This document shows positions 1 to 9,433 of a DNA stretch of 64,000 bases, one piece after another. Made by a program: the position numbers and the translations under genes. The notes below the pieces were generated by a model that was not told the origin of the DNA, did no database searches, and saw only the letters and a program-made list of their open reading frames with translations. This DNA comes from Bacteroidaceae bacterium (GTDB lineage Bacteria > Bacteroidota > Bacteroidia > Bacteroidales > Bacteroidaceae): positions 24,644 through 88,643 of the forward strand of contig JAFWPH010000052.1 in the NCBI GenBank assembly GCA_017509605.1. The letters run 5' to 3'. Position 1 is the first letter of the stretch. Every line of letters begins with the position of its first letter.

Positions 1-1
1 A

Positions 2-880
2 GGACAAGGTGCCCAGTTCACAGGCATGGGCAAGGATCTCTATGAGAGCAGTGAAGAAGCCAAGGCGATGTTTGAAAAAGCCAATGAGATTCTTGGCTAT
101 CGTATCACCGACATCATGTTCGAGGGTACAGACGAGGAGTTGAAGCAGACCAAAGTGACTCAGCCTGCCGTTTTCCTCCACTCCGTGATTCTCGCCAAAG
201 TGCTCGGCTTGCAGCCCGACATGACCGCAGGTCATTCTCTTGGTGAGTTCTCAGCTCTTGTGGTGGCCGGTGCACTCAGTTTTGAGGACGGACTGAAACT
301 CGTTTATCAGCGTGCCACAGCCATGCAGAAGGCATGTGAGGCCGCTCCTTCGACCATGGCAGCCATCATCGGTCTTCCCGACGAGACTGTGGAGCAGATC
401 TGCTCCGAGGTGAGCGAGCCAGGCAATGTGGTGGTAGGTGCCAACTACAACTGCCCCGGACAGATTGTGATATCAGGCAATATCGAGGCAGTGAACACCG
501 CCTGCGAGAAGCTCAAGGCCGCCGGTGCCAAACGCGCTCTGCCCTTGAAGGTGGGTGGTGCTTTCCATTCTCCACTGATGCAGCCCGCCAAGGACGAACT
601 GCAGCAGGCCATTGAGGCTACTGAGTTCCACACACCTTCCTGCCCTGTATATCAGAATGTGGATGCCCAGGCCCATACTGACGCCGCAGAGATCAAACAG
701 AACCTCATTGCACAGCTCACGGCGTCCGTACGTTGGACACAAGAAGTGCAGAACATGATTGCCGCCGGTGCCACAGAGTTCACAGAGTGTGGTCCTGGCA
801 AGGCCCTTCAGGGAATGATTGTCAAGATCGCCAAGGGCAACGAGGCAGTCAGCGTCAACGGCGTTCAGAGTCTGGCATAA
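2..880 (+). CDS. fabD: Malonyl-CoA:ACP transacylase, 5' end cut by window edge
   Basis: FabD transfers the malonyl group from CoA to acyl carrier protein to supply fatty acid synthesis in the cytoplasm. The frame is open to the window edge. The residues before the Met at position 26 read GQGAQFTG, the conserved N-terminal loop of this family, so only about ten residues are missing. The nucleophile elbow GHSLGEF (Ser codon near 236) and the downstream His in GGAFHSP are both present. Other family features seen are the QRA-AMQ arginine segment and GANYN-PGQ-VISG. The stop TAA shares its last A with the ATG of the next gene (TAATG), which suggests translational coupling to the amylase. Identification is firm; the exact start is outside the window. 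Confidence 0.95.
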   Translation, partial: GQGAQFTGMGKDLYESSEEAKAMFEKANEILGYRITDIMFEGTDEELKQTKVTQPAVFLHSVILAKVLGLQPDMTAGHSLGEFSALVVAGALSFEDGLKLVYQRATAMQKACEAAPSTMAAIIGLPDETVEQICSEVSEPGNVVVGANYNCPGQIVISGNIEAVNTACEKLKAAGAKRALPLKVGGAFHSPLMQPAKDELQQAIEATEFHTPSCPVYQNVDAQAHTDAAEIKQNLIAQLTASVRWTQEVQNMIAAGATEFTECGPGKALQGMIVKIAKGNEAVSVNGVQSLA

Positions 881-2562
881 TGTCCAAGATCATCGTCTAT
901 CAGGTGCTGACACGTTTGTTCGGCGCCAACAAGAAAAGTCCCGTCCCCGACGGCTCTCGTGAGCAGAGCGGGTGCGGGACTATGTCTGATTTCACCACCA
1001 AGGCCCTTGAGCAGATCAAGCGCCTTGGTGCTACTCATATCTGGTACACAGGTATTATCGAGCACGCTCAGCAGACCGACTATTCCGCCTTTGGCATCGC
1101 CCTTGACAACGCTTCGGTGGTGAAAGGCCGTGCTGGCAGTCCATACGCCATCAAGGACTACTATGATGTCGATCCCGATTTGGCCAAGCATCCCGAGGAC
1201 AGGATGAAGGAATTTGAGAACCTTGTGCGCCGTACCCATCAGGCGGGCTTGAAAGTCATTATCGATTTCGTGCCCAATCATGTGGCCCGCCAGTACAAGT
1301 CCGACGCTTGTCCTGAAGGCGTGACCGACCTCGGTGCCAACGACGACAAGACGAAAGCCTTCAGCCCCCAGAACAATTTCTACTATCTTCCAGGTCAGCA
1401 GTTCATACCGCCAGTGGATAGCGGATTCTCCAGTGTGGCCTATTCTGAGAATCCAGCCAAGGCGACAGGCAACGACTGTTTCACGTCAAGTCCATCCCGC
1501 AATGACTGGTATGAGACGGTCAAACTCAACTATGGTGTGGATTACAGCAATGGCACCCGTCATTTCGATCCTGTGCCCGACACCTGGAAGAAGATGACCC
1601 ATATTCTCCTCTTCTGGGCATCGAAAGGTGTTGACGCTTTCCGTTGCGACATGGCTGAAATGGTGCCTTGTGAGTTCTGGGGATGGGCTATTCCACAAGT
1701 GAAGGCCGTCTATCCCCATATCGACTTCATTGCTGAGGTCTATAATCCCAATGAGTACCGCAACTACCTTTACAACGGTCATTTCGACTATCTTTATGAT
1801 AAGGTAGGAATGTACGACACGTTGCGTGACGTGGTGTGTGGCGGTTCAGCCTCCAATATCACATACGCCTGGCAGAAGGTGGATGACATTCTGCCCAGAA
1901 TGCTCAATTTCCTCGAGAACCACGACGAGCAGCGACTGGCCTCCGACTTCTTCGCTGGCAATGCTGAGCGTGGAAAGGCAGCCCTGTTGGTGTCAGCCTT
2001 GATGCAGACCAATCCCTTCATGCTCTATTTCGGGCAGGAATTAGGGGAACGAGGCATGGATCAGGAAGGCTTCAGCGGTAGGGACGGACGCACCACCATC
2101 TTCGACTATTGGACCATCGACATTATCCGTCGCTGGCGCGACAACGGCAAGTTTGACGGGCAGTTGTTGAGTCAGGAGGAGAAAGAACTCCAGGCCTACT
2201 ACCAGCGTGTGCTGACCCTTTGCAATGAGGAGGCGGCGATTCGAGAGGGAGGTTTCTACGATGTGATGTATGTCAACTACGACAATCCTTTAATGGACAC
2301 CAACCGTATTTACGCCTTCATGCGCAGTAGCGGTAAGGAACGGATTCTTGTTGTGGCCAATTTCACTGATAGAGATGTGCAGACGGAAGTGAAAATCCCC
2401 GCACATCTGTTCCCACACTTCGGCATCGCCCCAAAACAGGACACTGTCCATGCGGTTGACTTGCTCACAGGCAAGAAAGAGACCATCATTTTCGCACCCG
2501 ATGCCTTGACTACGCTGAACCTGCCTGCCAATGGAGGTAAGGTGCTGAAATTCAAGTTATGA
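880..2562 (+). CDS. Cytoplasmic alpha-amylase family (GH13) enzyme
   Basis: A 560-residue GH13 glucan hydrolase or transferase. The TIM-barrel motifs are in order: DFVPNH (about residue 129), the nucleophile Asp257 in AFRCDMAE, the acid/base Glu286 in DFIAEVYN and the transition-state Asp349 in ENHDEQR. A C-terminal beta domain follows from about residue 470. No signal peptide is visible, so it should act on internal glucan or imported maltodextrin; glgB lies 7 kb downstream on the same strand. The ATG at 880 overlaps the fabD stop. The frame is open upstream to 733, but that part reads through fabD in another frame and is not used. Exact specificity within GH13 cannot be read from sequence alone. 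Confidence 0.88.
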   Translation: MSKIIVYQVLTRLFGANKKSPVPDGSREQSGCGTMSDFTTKALEQIKRLGATHIWYTGIIEHAQQTDYSAFGIALDNASVVKGRAGSPYAIKDYYDVDPDLAKHPEDRMKEFENLVRRTHQAGLKVIIDFVPNHVARQYKSDACPEGVTDLGANDDKTKAFSPQNNFYYLPGQQFIPPVDSGFSSVAYSENPAKATGNDCFTSSPSRNDWYETVKLNYGVDYSNGTRHFDPVPDTWKKMTHILLFWASKGVDAFRCDMAEMVPCEFWGWAIPQVKAVYPHIDFIAEVYNPNEYRNYLYNGHFDYLYDKVGMYDTLRDVVCGGSASNITYAWQKVDDILPRMLNFLENHDEQRLASDFFAGNAERGKAALLVSALMQTNPFMLYFGQELGERGMDQEGFSGRDGRTTIFDYWTIDIIRRWRDNGKFDGQLLSQEEKELQAYYQRVLTLCNEEAAIREGGFYDVMYVNYDNPLMDTNRIYAFMRSSGKERILVVANFTDRDVQTEVKIPAHLFPHFGIAPKQDTVHAVDLLTGKKETIIFAPDALTTLNLPANGGKVLKFKL

Positions 2563-2582
2563 ACTGATTTACTGATTTCTCG

Positions 2583-3830
2583 ATGAAGACAAGAACATGG
2601 ATTCTGCTTGCAACCTGCTTGACTATCACAATGGCCAAGGCCCAGGACAGCAAGATTTATGTGAAGAACATCAAGACCCTGCAGACCACCCTCGGCGGTC
2701 AGTGGGACGCTCCCCCCATACTGCTTCTTGGTAGTCGCAACTTCATCGAGATCAGTTTCGACGACCTTCAGCACACGTATGTGCACTACACCTATACTGT
2801 GACCCATTGTGATGCTTATTGGAACAACAGCGAACTGTTGGAGTCGGAATACATGACCGGTTTCAGCAGCAACCGCATTGACGACTATGAGCAGTCGATG
2901 AACACGGAGATGGAGTACAACCACTATACGTTGCGCCTTCCCAACGATGACGTGGGGTTGCTCATCAGTGGCAACTACCGCGTCACCGTCTATAACGATG
3001 ACGGTAACGGCGACGAGCCAGTGCTTGAGACCTGTTTCTGTGTGCTTGAGCCATTGATCGGTGTCGATCTGGAGGTGACTACCAATACCGACATTGACAC
3101 TCATGCCCAGCACCAGCAGGTGAACTTCAACATCAACTATGCCAACTATCGTGTCATCAATCCCGTTGACGAGTTCAAGACAGTGGTCTATCAGAACCGT
3201 CGGCCCGACAACAGGGTGGAGAACTTGAAACCTACCTATTTGCGTTCCAACCAATTGGTGTTCAATCACAACCGGCAACTGATTTTCCCTGCAGGCAACG
3301 AATACCGTCGTTTCGAGATCCTCGACCCGTACCATCCCACGATGAACGTAGATAAGATGGAATTCTACGATCCTTACTATCATGCCACACTTTTCACTGA
3401 CCGTCCGCGACGGAACTATATCTTCGATCGCGACCAGAACGGACTCTTCTATGTGCGCAACGACGACAATGTGGAGAGCGAAACCGAAAGCGACTATTTC
3501 TATACCCATTTCACCCTTGAAACCCCGCAATTGGGCGGTGGAGAGGTCTATGTCAACGGCAATCTTACCAACAACCAGTTCGACGAGGCATACCGTATGA
3601 CCTACAACCTCATTGACCACTGTTACGAGGCCATTCTGCCACTGAAACAAGGGTCGTATAATTACCAATACCTCTTCGTTCCTGACGGGTCAACGACAGG
3701 CCGTACCGCCGAACTTGAAGGCAACTTCTACCAGACAGAGAACGAATACGCGGTTCTTGTCTATCACCGCCCTTTCGGTAACCGTTACGACAAACTCGTC
3801 GGCTACCAACACGTGACTTTCAGTTACTGA
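2583..3830 (+). CDS. Type IX secretion system plug protein (DUF5103)
   Basis: A 415-residue exported protein with a signal peptide (about residues 1-20, ending MAKAQ). The beta-rich body fits the DUF5103 family: a KTLQ opening, then GSRNFIEISFDDL, HCDAYW, a DYEQSMNT segment and VVYQN. In Flavobacterium johnsoniae the family member is the Plug, which occludes the periplasmic side of the SprA translocon channel of the type IX secretion system. Family identity rests on recognition of the pattern; the plug role is taken from that homologue. It is 20 bp downstream of the amylase and 33 bp upstream of the next exported protein, so co-transcription is likely. At least two proteins in this window carry T9SS-type C-terminal sorting domains, consistent with an active system. 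Confidence 0.8.
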   Translation: MKTRTWILLATCLTITMAKAQDSKIYVKNIKTLQTTLGGQWDAPPILLLGSRNFIEISFDDLQHTYVHYTYTVTHCDAYWNNSELLESEYMTGFSSNRIDDYEQSMNTEMEYNHYTLRLPNDDVGLLISGNYRVTVYNDDGNGDEPVLETCFCVLEPLIGVDLEVTTNTDIDTHAQHQQVNFNINYANYRVINPVDEFKTVVYQNRRPDNRVENLKPTYLRSNQLVFNHNRQLIFPAGNEYRRFEILDPYHPTMNVDKMEFYDPYYHATLFTDRPRRNYIFDRDQNGLFYVRNDDNVESETESDYFYTHFTLETPQLGGGEVYVNGNLTNNQFDEAYRMTYNLIDHCYEAILPLKQGSYNYQYLFVPDGSTTGRTAELEGNFYQTENEYAVLVYHRPFGNRYDKLVGYQHVTFSY

Positions 3831-3863
3831 TTCGTCTCATTATCTTTTTTATCATCTGAAATA

Positions 3864-6737
3864 ATGGTTAGATACTGTTTCCTTTTTTTCTTGGTAGCGT
3901 TCCCTTTATCTTCGTTATCAGCCCATCCCACAGACAATCCTGAGTTGCAGAAGAAGTTGGCAGCATATTTTCAGCGCTATACCACCGACAAGGCTTATAT
4001 CAGATCGTCGATATTAACCAGTTGTCAATTCGACGATGATGCCCGTACCATCACCATAGGAGTGGGTGGCGGTTTCCCAGAGCAACAATTCACTGATGAT
4101 ATCGTCAGCAGCATCTATGACAGTCTGCGGATACTGATCTCGCCTTACAAGGAGAAGAACTATCGTATTGTGGTGGTGACAGATGGCAAACCCATAGAGG
4201 AACTGGTACCCAACGCGTTGCGTAAAGGCAGGAGATCGATAGAGAGGCTCAATAAGACAGCATACAAGGGTGAGCCTTGGGTGAGGAATGCCAGCCAGCC
4301 CTACACCATCAAGCACGGACTGGAGAACAAGCATATCGCTTTATGGCAGAGCCATGGATATTACTACGATGCTGAAAAGGGAATGTGGAAATGGCAACGG
4401 CCACGGTTGTTCTGCACTACTGAGGACCTGTTTTCTCAGACTTTCGTCATTCCCTATATCATACCCATGTTGGAAAATGCCGGTGCCGTGGTCTATACGC
4501 CGCGTGATCGTGACTGGCAGAATCATGAGGTGATTGTGGATAATGACAACCCGAACGCTGATGGACTGTATATGGAAGGCAAAGCCGTCAAGAACCGCCA
4601 TCACAGCGTCTGGCTCAACAGCCAGGTACCTGCTTTCGCGCATCTCAAGGATGTATATGACGATTATGACAATCCTTTCACCGACGGCACAGCTCGTTAC
4701 ATAGAGACCGTCAGCAACAAGGAACGCGCCTCCACCGCCACTTGGATGCCCGACATCCCCGAAGATGGTGAATATGCCGTCTATGTGAGTTATCAGACCT
4801 TTGAGAACAGCATCGACGACGCCAGCTACACCGTCTATCATAAGGGAGGCATGACAGAGTTCAAGGTCAACCAGCAGATGGGAGGCGGCACTTGGGTGTA
4901 TTTGGGGACCTTCCTTTTCGAGAAAGGTGTTCATGAGAGTGGCAGGGTGGTGCTCAGCAATCTCAGCAGTCATTCCGGTATCGTCACGGGCGATGCCGTT
5001 CGTTTCGGTAGTGGCATGGGCAATATCCGTCGAGGTTTCAACTTCTTCGGTGGTGAGGTCAGTGGCAAGCCCCGTTGGGCCGAAGCCGCCCGCTACAGTA
5101 CTCAGTGGGCAGGCATGCCCTCCACGGCCTATCATTCAGATGAGAATACCGGTGACTACCGCGACGATATTTTCACTCGGACCCAAGTCATCAACCTGAT
5201 GTCGGGAGGTTCAGTTGTCAATCCCTCACAAGATGGCAGGAAGGTACCTTTTGAACTATCATTGGCTTTCCATACTGACGCTGGTTTCAGGCCTGATGAC
5301 AGCTATGTGGGTTCATTGTCCATCTATACTACCGACCAGGGTGATGGACGTACCGCAGCAGGGCTTGACCGTTACGTTTGCCGTGATCTCGCCAGTGCCT
5401 TCTTGACCAATCTGAACAGCGATTTGGCCAAGTATAACTGGCAGGTGCGACAGATTTGGAACAAGAAATACGTGGAGTCGCGTGAACCAGCTATGCCCGC
5501 ATGTATCCTTGAAATGCTCTCCCATCAGAACTTCTCTGACATGCGCATGGGTTATGACCCACATTTCAAGTTCGATTTCGGTCGGTCGGTCTATAAGACC
5601 ATACTACGGTTTGTGGCCACGCAGTATAACACTCCATATATCGTGCAGCCACTGCCAGTGAAGAACTTTGCCGCTACCATAGACGAGAGGAAGCATACAG
5701 TCACTCTCAGATGGGAAGACACCGTGGATGAACTTGAACCGACAGCGCAGTCCGAAAGTTATATTGTTTATACACGTATTGGCAACAACGACTTTGACAA
5801 TGGCGAGGTGGTCACAAAGAAGAGCTTGACGCTCGATTTGCGGCCAGGAGTGATTTATTCGTTTAAGGTCTGCGCCTTGAATGAGGGAGGGCGGAGTTTC
5901 CCGTCAGAAGTGCTCTCTGCTTACATCGCTCCCCAAAGCAAAGGAAAGATTCTCATCGTCAATGCCTTCGACCGTCTTTCCGCGCCCTACACTATCAGCA
6001 CGCTTATGGAACAAGGGTTTGACCTGATGCGTGACCCAGGGGTGCAGTATGGCAAATTCGCTGGTTTCTGTGGTAACCAAATCACGTTGGGCAAGGAGTT
6101 CATGGGCAGTGAGGCGACTTATGGAACGGGATATAGTGGTAATGAACTCGAAGGCAAGATTATTATGGGCAACACCTTCGACTATCCCTACATCCATGGT
6201 GATGCCATCGCCCAGGACGGCCGTTATTCCTTCACCTCCGCCAACGAATCGTATCTTTCCGACTCTGGTCGCGACTTGTCTGAATACTGTATGATTGATA
6301 TGATTTATGGTGTGCAGCAGGATGTGAAGCCCACCACTTTGGAAACACTGGATCAATATTGCCAACAGGGTGGTCGTCTGCTGTTGAGTGGTAGCGATGT
6401 CTTCAAGGCTTCAGGTTTCCGCTGCCCTTCACTCGGCCTTGGTTCATTGTTGGAAGAGCTCACCGACCGAAGTGAAGGTGTATCTGGTTCAGGTGTGGAT
6501 TTCAATATTTACCGTGAGATGAACGAGTACAGTTATTCTGTGCCCTCACCAGCCATTCTTCAGCCTACAGGCGACGCATTCACCATGCTCGCATACCAGA
6601 ACGGTGCCTCTGCAGCTGTAGCCAACAAACAATCTGGCTACACAACCATTACTCTTGGTTTCCCCTTCGAGACTATCCAAGAACAACCTCAGCGACGACT
6701 CCTTATGCGTGCCATGTTGAACTATTTGATGGAATAG
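3864..6737 (+). CDS. Exported golvesin/fibronectin-III protein with amidase-like N-terminal half
   Basis: A 957-residue exported protein of the group often labelled 'xanthan lyase' or 'golvesin C-terminal-like' in Bacteroidales; that enzymatic label is not supported by anything I can see. The signal peptide ends near residue 20 (SLSAHP). Residues about 150-220 and 460-560 look like an N-acetylmuramoyl-L-alanine amidase fold split by an insertion (LWQSHGYYYD, then LAFHTDAGF with a possible metal-binding His). The insertion (about 285-380) is golvesin-like (TATWMPDIPEDGEY). A fibronectin type III module sits at about 610-690. The last 270 residues are unclassified. Cell-wall hydrolysis is an inference from the His residues and fold pattern. 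It follows the T9SS plug gene by 33 bp. Confidence 0.7.
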   Translation: MVRYCFLFFLVAFPLSSLSAHPTDNPELQKKLAAYFQRYTTDKAYIRSSILTSCQFDDDARTITIGVGGGFPEQQFTDDIVSSIYDSLRILISPYKEKNYRIVVVTDGKPIEELVPNALRKGRRSIERLNKTAYKGEPWVRNASQPYTIKHGLENKHIALWQSHGYYYDAEKGMWKWQRPRLFCTTEDLFSQTFVIPYIIPMLENAGAVVYTPRDRDWQNHEVIVDNDNPNADGLYMEGKAVKNRHHSVWLNSQVPAFAHLKDVYDDYDNPFTDGTARYIETVSNKERASTATWMPDIPEDGEYAVYVSYQTFENSIDDASYTVYHKGGMTEFKVNQQMGGGTWVYLGTFLFEKGVHESGRVVLSNLSSHSGIVTGDAVRFGSGMGNIRRGFNFFGGEVSGKPRWAEAARYSTQWAGMPSTAYHSDENTGDYRDDIFTRTQVINLMSGGSVVNPSQDGRKVPFELSLAFHTDAGFRPDDSYVGSLSIYTTDQGDGRTAAGLDRYVCRDLASAFLTNLNSDLAKYNWQVRQIWNKKYVESREPAMPACILEMLSHQNFSDMRMGYDPHFKFDFGRSVYKTILRFVATQYNTPYIVQPLPVKNFAATIDERKHTVTLRWEDTVDELEPTAQSESYIVYTRIGNNDFDNGEVVTKKSLTLDLRPGVIYSFKVCALNEGGRSFPSEVLSAYIAPQSKGKILIVNAFDRLSAPYTISTLMEQGFDLMRDPGVQYGKFAGFCGNQITLGKEFMGSEATYGTGYSGNELEGKIIMGNTFDYPYIHGDAIAQDGRYSFTSANESYLSDSGRDLSEYCMIDMIYGVQQDVKPTTLETLDQYCQQGGRLLLSGSDVFKASGFRCPSLGLGSLLEELTDRSEGVSGSGVDFNIYREMNEYSYSVPSPAILQPTGDAFTMLAYQNGASAAVANKQSGYTTITLGFPFETIQEQPQRRLLMRAMLNYLME

Positions 6738-6833
6738 GTAATTACTGTTTCATTGCGAAAAAACATCCATCCTCTTTCATCATAAATAATCTACTGTTAA
6801 AATGCTTAATTTTTTATAAATACACTTAATCTG

Positions 6834-6865
6834 TTTGTCTATAAAAAGGATTATTTTTATATTTG
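6834..6865 (+). promoter_or_regulatory. Bacteroidetes promoter of the MORN protein gene
   Basis: TTTG at 6834-6837 and TATATTTG at 6858-6865 are separated by 20 bp, an exact match to the Bacteroidetes sigma consensus. It predicts a transcription start near 6872, about 17 nt before the ATG at 6889, and therefore argues against the in-frame TTG at 6835 as a start. Confidence 0.8.
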
Positions 6866-6888
6866 TAGTGAATTTAACATACGAAACA

Positions 6889-8019
6889 ATGAATTTACGC
6901 AAATATATATATACTGGATTATTCTTTTTCTCCACATTCTCAATATCTTACGCACAAAAAATCACTATCGGCAGCTTTGCTTTCAAGGACGGCTCCACCT
7001 ATTATGGAGAACTTTCGGGTGGAAAACCTTCGGGTAAAGGAAAGACTACATTCCGTACTGGTGACACCTACGAAGGCAACTATGTGAAAGGCAAGCGCCA
7101 AGGTTACGGTGTCTATACTTTCACTGATGGTGAGCGCTATGAGGGTGACTGGTTCCAGGACCACCAGCACGGCAACGGAACCTATTACTTCGCCAACAAC
7201 AACAGATACGAGGGACTTTGGTTCACTGACTACCAGCAAGGTGAAGGCACCATGTACTACTACAATGGTGACAAATATGTAGGCGACTGGGTGCAGGACA
7301 AACGTCATGGCAATGGCAAATACACCTTTGCCAATGGTGTGTTCTATGATGGCGAGTGGCGTAACGACAAGCAGAACGGCAAAGGCTTCTACAGTTGGGC
7401 CGACGGCAACAGCTATTCTGGCAACATGAAGGACAACAAACGTGACGGCTACGGCATCTATACTTATTCCACCGGCGATGTCTATAGAGGTCAGTGGAAG
7501 GACGACAAGCGTGAGGGCCGAGGCATCTATGAATACGCCAATGGTGACAAGTTCGAGGGTGATTATCACAACGACGAGCGCACCGGCCAGGGTATCTTCA
7601 CCTACAGTGACAACAGCAAGTACATCGGCGGTTTCAAGAACGGAATGATGGACGGTCACGGTGTGTTCCATTGGGCTGACGGCTCGAAGTATGAAGGCGA
7701 CTGGGCCAATGACGAGCGTGCCGGTCGTGGCAAATACACTGGTGCAGACGGTGAGGTCTATGATGGTTTCTGGGCTCATGACGAGATGAATGGAGAGGGT
7801 GTGCTCCGCACCAAGGACGGCAGTAAGTACAAGGGCAACTTCAAGGATGGCATGAAGAACGGCAAGTTCATCGAAGAGAGCAGCGACGGTCTCCGTTTTG
7901 AGGGAACCTATGTTAACGATATTCGCGATGGTGCTTTTGTGGAGAAGAACCGTAACGGCAACATCATCCGCAAGGGCGTCTATCGCATGGGACGCATCGA
8001 ATTCAGCGAGGAGAAATGA
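6889..8019 (+). CDS. Secreted MORN-repeat protein
   Basis: A 376-residue protein with a signal peptide (ends near residue 22, ISYAQK). The rest is about fourteen MORN repeats of about 23 residues, each of the form YxGxWxxxxxxGxG, running almost to the C-terminus. MORN repeats form an elongated beta array and usually bind membranes or proteins; an enzymatic domain is not visible. Export to the periplasm or surface is inferred from the signal peptide. The start was chosen at 6889 because the promoter at 6834-6865 overlaps the upstream candidate start and the signal peptide begins here. Its stop overlaps the next ATG by four bases (ATGA), coupling it to the inositol-monophosphatase-like gene. 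Confidence 0.85.
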   Translation: MNLRKYIYTGLFFFSTFSISYAQKITIGSFAFKDGSTYYGELSGGKPSGKGKTTFRTGDTYEGNYVKGKRQGYGVYTFTDGERYEGDWFQDHQHGNGTYYFANNNRYEGLWFTDYQQGEGTMYYYNGDKYVGDWVQDKRHGNGKYTFANGVFYDGEWRNDKQNGKGFYSWADGNSYSGNMKDNKRDGYGIYTYSTGDVYRGQWKDDKREGRGIYEYANGDKFEGDYHNDERTGQGIFTYSDNSKYIGGFKNGMMDGHGVFHWADGSKYEGDWANDERAGRGKYTGADGEVYDGFWAHDEMNGEGVLRTKDGSKYKGNFKDGMKNGKFIEESSDGLRFEGTYVNDIRDGAFVEKNRNGNIIRKGVYRMGRIEFSEEK

Positions 8020-8834
8020 TGGATTTGGAAAGCCTGACCGAGCAGGTGAAGGACGTGGCTCTGACAGCAGGCGCTTTCCTGTTGGACCAGCGCAGCCATT
8101 TCCATCGTGAGCGTGTCGAGAGCAAACGCGCTCACGACTACGTGAGTTATGTGGACAAGCAGTCGGAGAAACTCATCGTGAACCAACTGCGGGATATACT
8201 TCCCGAGGCGGGTTTCATTGCTGAGGAAGGAACGGGTCGGCTTCAAGCAGAGCCTTATTGCTGGCTGGTTGATCCCCTCGATGGTACTACCAATTTCATC
8301 CATAACAATGCTCCTTACTGCGTGAGCATCGCACTCAGGGACAAGACAAAAGTATTGCTCGGCGTGGTGTATGAATGTACCCGCGACGAGCTTTTCTGGG
8401 CGAACAAAAACAGCGAGGCATACCTCAACGACGAAGTGATACATGTGTCGGACATTGACGACTTGGACCGTGCCTTCATCCAACTTGGTTTCCCTTACGA
8501 TGCTGAGCGCTACCGTTCGTGTGCATTGCAGCTTATCGACCATCTTTACGGCAGGGTAGGAGGGCTGCGCCTGATGGGTTCGGCTGCCGCTGAGACTTGT
8601 TATCTGGCCGCGGGACGTTTCGAGGCGCGCATTGAGGCATTCCTTGGTCCTTGGGACATCGGAGCCGGTAGCATCATCCTTCAACAGGCAGGAGGCAAGA
8701 CCACTGATTTCGATGGTGGTGAAGGTTGGATGGATGGTAGCAGGGTGCTTTCTACCAACGGCAAGCTTCACGACCAGTTGTTAACGATTATCCAAGAATG
8801 CAGGAAGGGCACTCCTGTGGAATCCTTCTTTTAA
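8016..8834 (+). CDS. Inositol monophosphatase family protein
   Basis: A 272-residue magnesium-dependent sugar-phosphate phosphatase of the IMPase superfamily. The metal-binding motifs are intact: Glu-Glu in AEEGTG (about 69-70), DPLDGTTNF starting at Asp86, and WDIGAG with Asp214. The family includes SuhB, inositol-1-phosphatase and CysQ (3'-phosphoadenosine 5'-phosphate phosphatase); the substrate cannot be fixed from these motifs. Length is normal and there is no signal peptide, so it is cytoplasmic. Translation is probably coupled to the MORN gene through the ATGA overlap, an unusual pairing of a cytosolic phosphatase with an exported scaffold. Confidence 0.9.
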   Translation: MMDLESLTEQVKDVALTAGAFLLDQRSHFHRERVESKRAHDYVSYVDKQSEKLIVNQLRDILPEAGFIAEEGTGRLQAEPYCWLVDPLDGTTNFIHNNAPYCVSIALRDKTKVLLGVVYECTRDELFWANKNSEAYLNDEVIHVSDIDDLDRAFIQLGFPYDAERYRSCALQLIDHLYGRVGGLRLMGSAAAETCYLAAGRFEARIEAFLGPWDIGAGSIILQQAGGKTTDFDGGEGWMDGSRVLSTNGKLHDQLLTIIQECRKGTPVESFF

Positions 8835-8873
8835 TACAATAGAATACTAACTAACAAAGAAAACGCTTGCATT

Positions 8874-9317
8874 ATGGTTTTAGATTCATTAGACAACTTA
8901 GAGAAATATGTGTCGCTGAACCCATTGTTCACCGACGTGGTGGAGTATATCCGCAACAACGATTTGTCCCAGCACGAACCTGGCAAGGTGCTTATCAAGG
9001 GCAAGGACCTCTTCGTGAACTACAGCTTAGCCAAGGGCAAGTCACCCGAACAGGCCAAACTGGAAACCCATGACCAGATGATCGACATTCAGATCCCCAT
9101 CAGTTGCGCCGAGACCATGGGTTATACTCCTCGCAAGGACCTGCCCGAGGCACCCTACAATGCTGACAACGACATCTCTTTCTATGATGGCCCCGCAAAG
9201 CAGTACATCACTGTGGAACCAGGGTCTTTCGCCATCTTCTTCCCTCAGGACGGACATGCGCCTTGCATCAGTCAGGAAAGCGAGATTCAGAAAATCATCT
9301 TCAAGGTGAAAGCATAG
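8874..9317 (+). CDS. YhcH/YjgK/YiaL family protein
   Basis: A 147-residue cytoplasmic protein of the YhcH/YjgK/YiaL (DUF386) cupin-like family. Recognisable parts are the N-terminal LDNLEKY, the ETHDQMIDIQ segment with putative metal-binding His and Glu or Gln side chains, and the C-terminal FAIFFPQDGHAP with a conserved His. Relatives include YhcH of the sialic acid (nan) locus and EbgC, where a sugar anomerase role has been proposed. No sialic acid genes are nearby, so the substrate is unknown. It is 39 bp downstream of the IMPase-like gene, probably in the same transcript. Confidence 0.88.
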   Translation: MVLDSLDNLEKYVSLNPLFTDVVEYIRNNDLSQHEPGKVLIKGKDLFVNYSLAKGKSPEQAKLETHDQMIDIQIPISCAETMGYTPRKDLPEAPYNADNDISFYDGPAKQYITVEPGSFAIFFPQDGHAPCISQESEIQKIIFKVKA

Positions 9318-9340
9318 CTCCCTTCTGAGGATGGGCTATT

Positions 9341-9385
9341 ATTAGTTTTACTAGTTCTACTAGTTCCACTAGTTTTACTAGTCTA
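9341..9385. repeat. 9-bp periodic intergenic repeat, ACTAGT type
   Basis: Five consecutive 9-bp units between the YhcH gene and glgB: ATTAGTTTT, ACTAGTTCT, ACTAGTTCC, ACTAGTTTT and ACTAGTCTA. The core ACTAGT is a palindrome; the last three bases vary. It is not in a credible reading frame. Related tracts occur at 15472-15525 and 45564-45627. Confidence 0.9.
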
Positions 9386-9433
9386 ATCCACTCAAATAAA
9401 AGAAAAACCCTTAAAACCCTAAATTCAGATATT

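Noticed and set aside
733..880. Upstream extension of the amylase frame
   Set aside because: It lies in another frame of fabD; the ATG at 880 overlaps the fabD stop and starts the protein family at the expected place.
6835..6888. Upstream TTG start of the MORN gene
   Set aside because: It falls inside the promoter; the ATG at 6889 begins a signal peptide.
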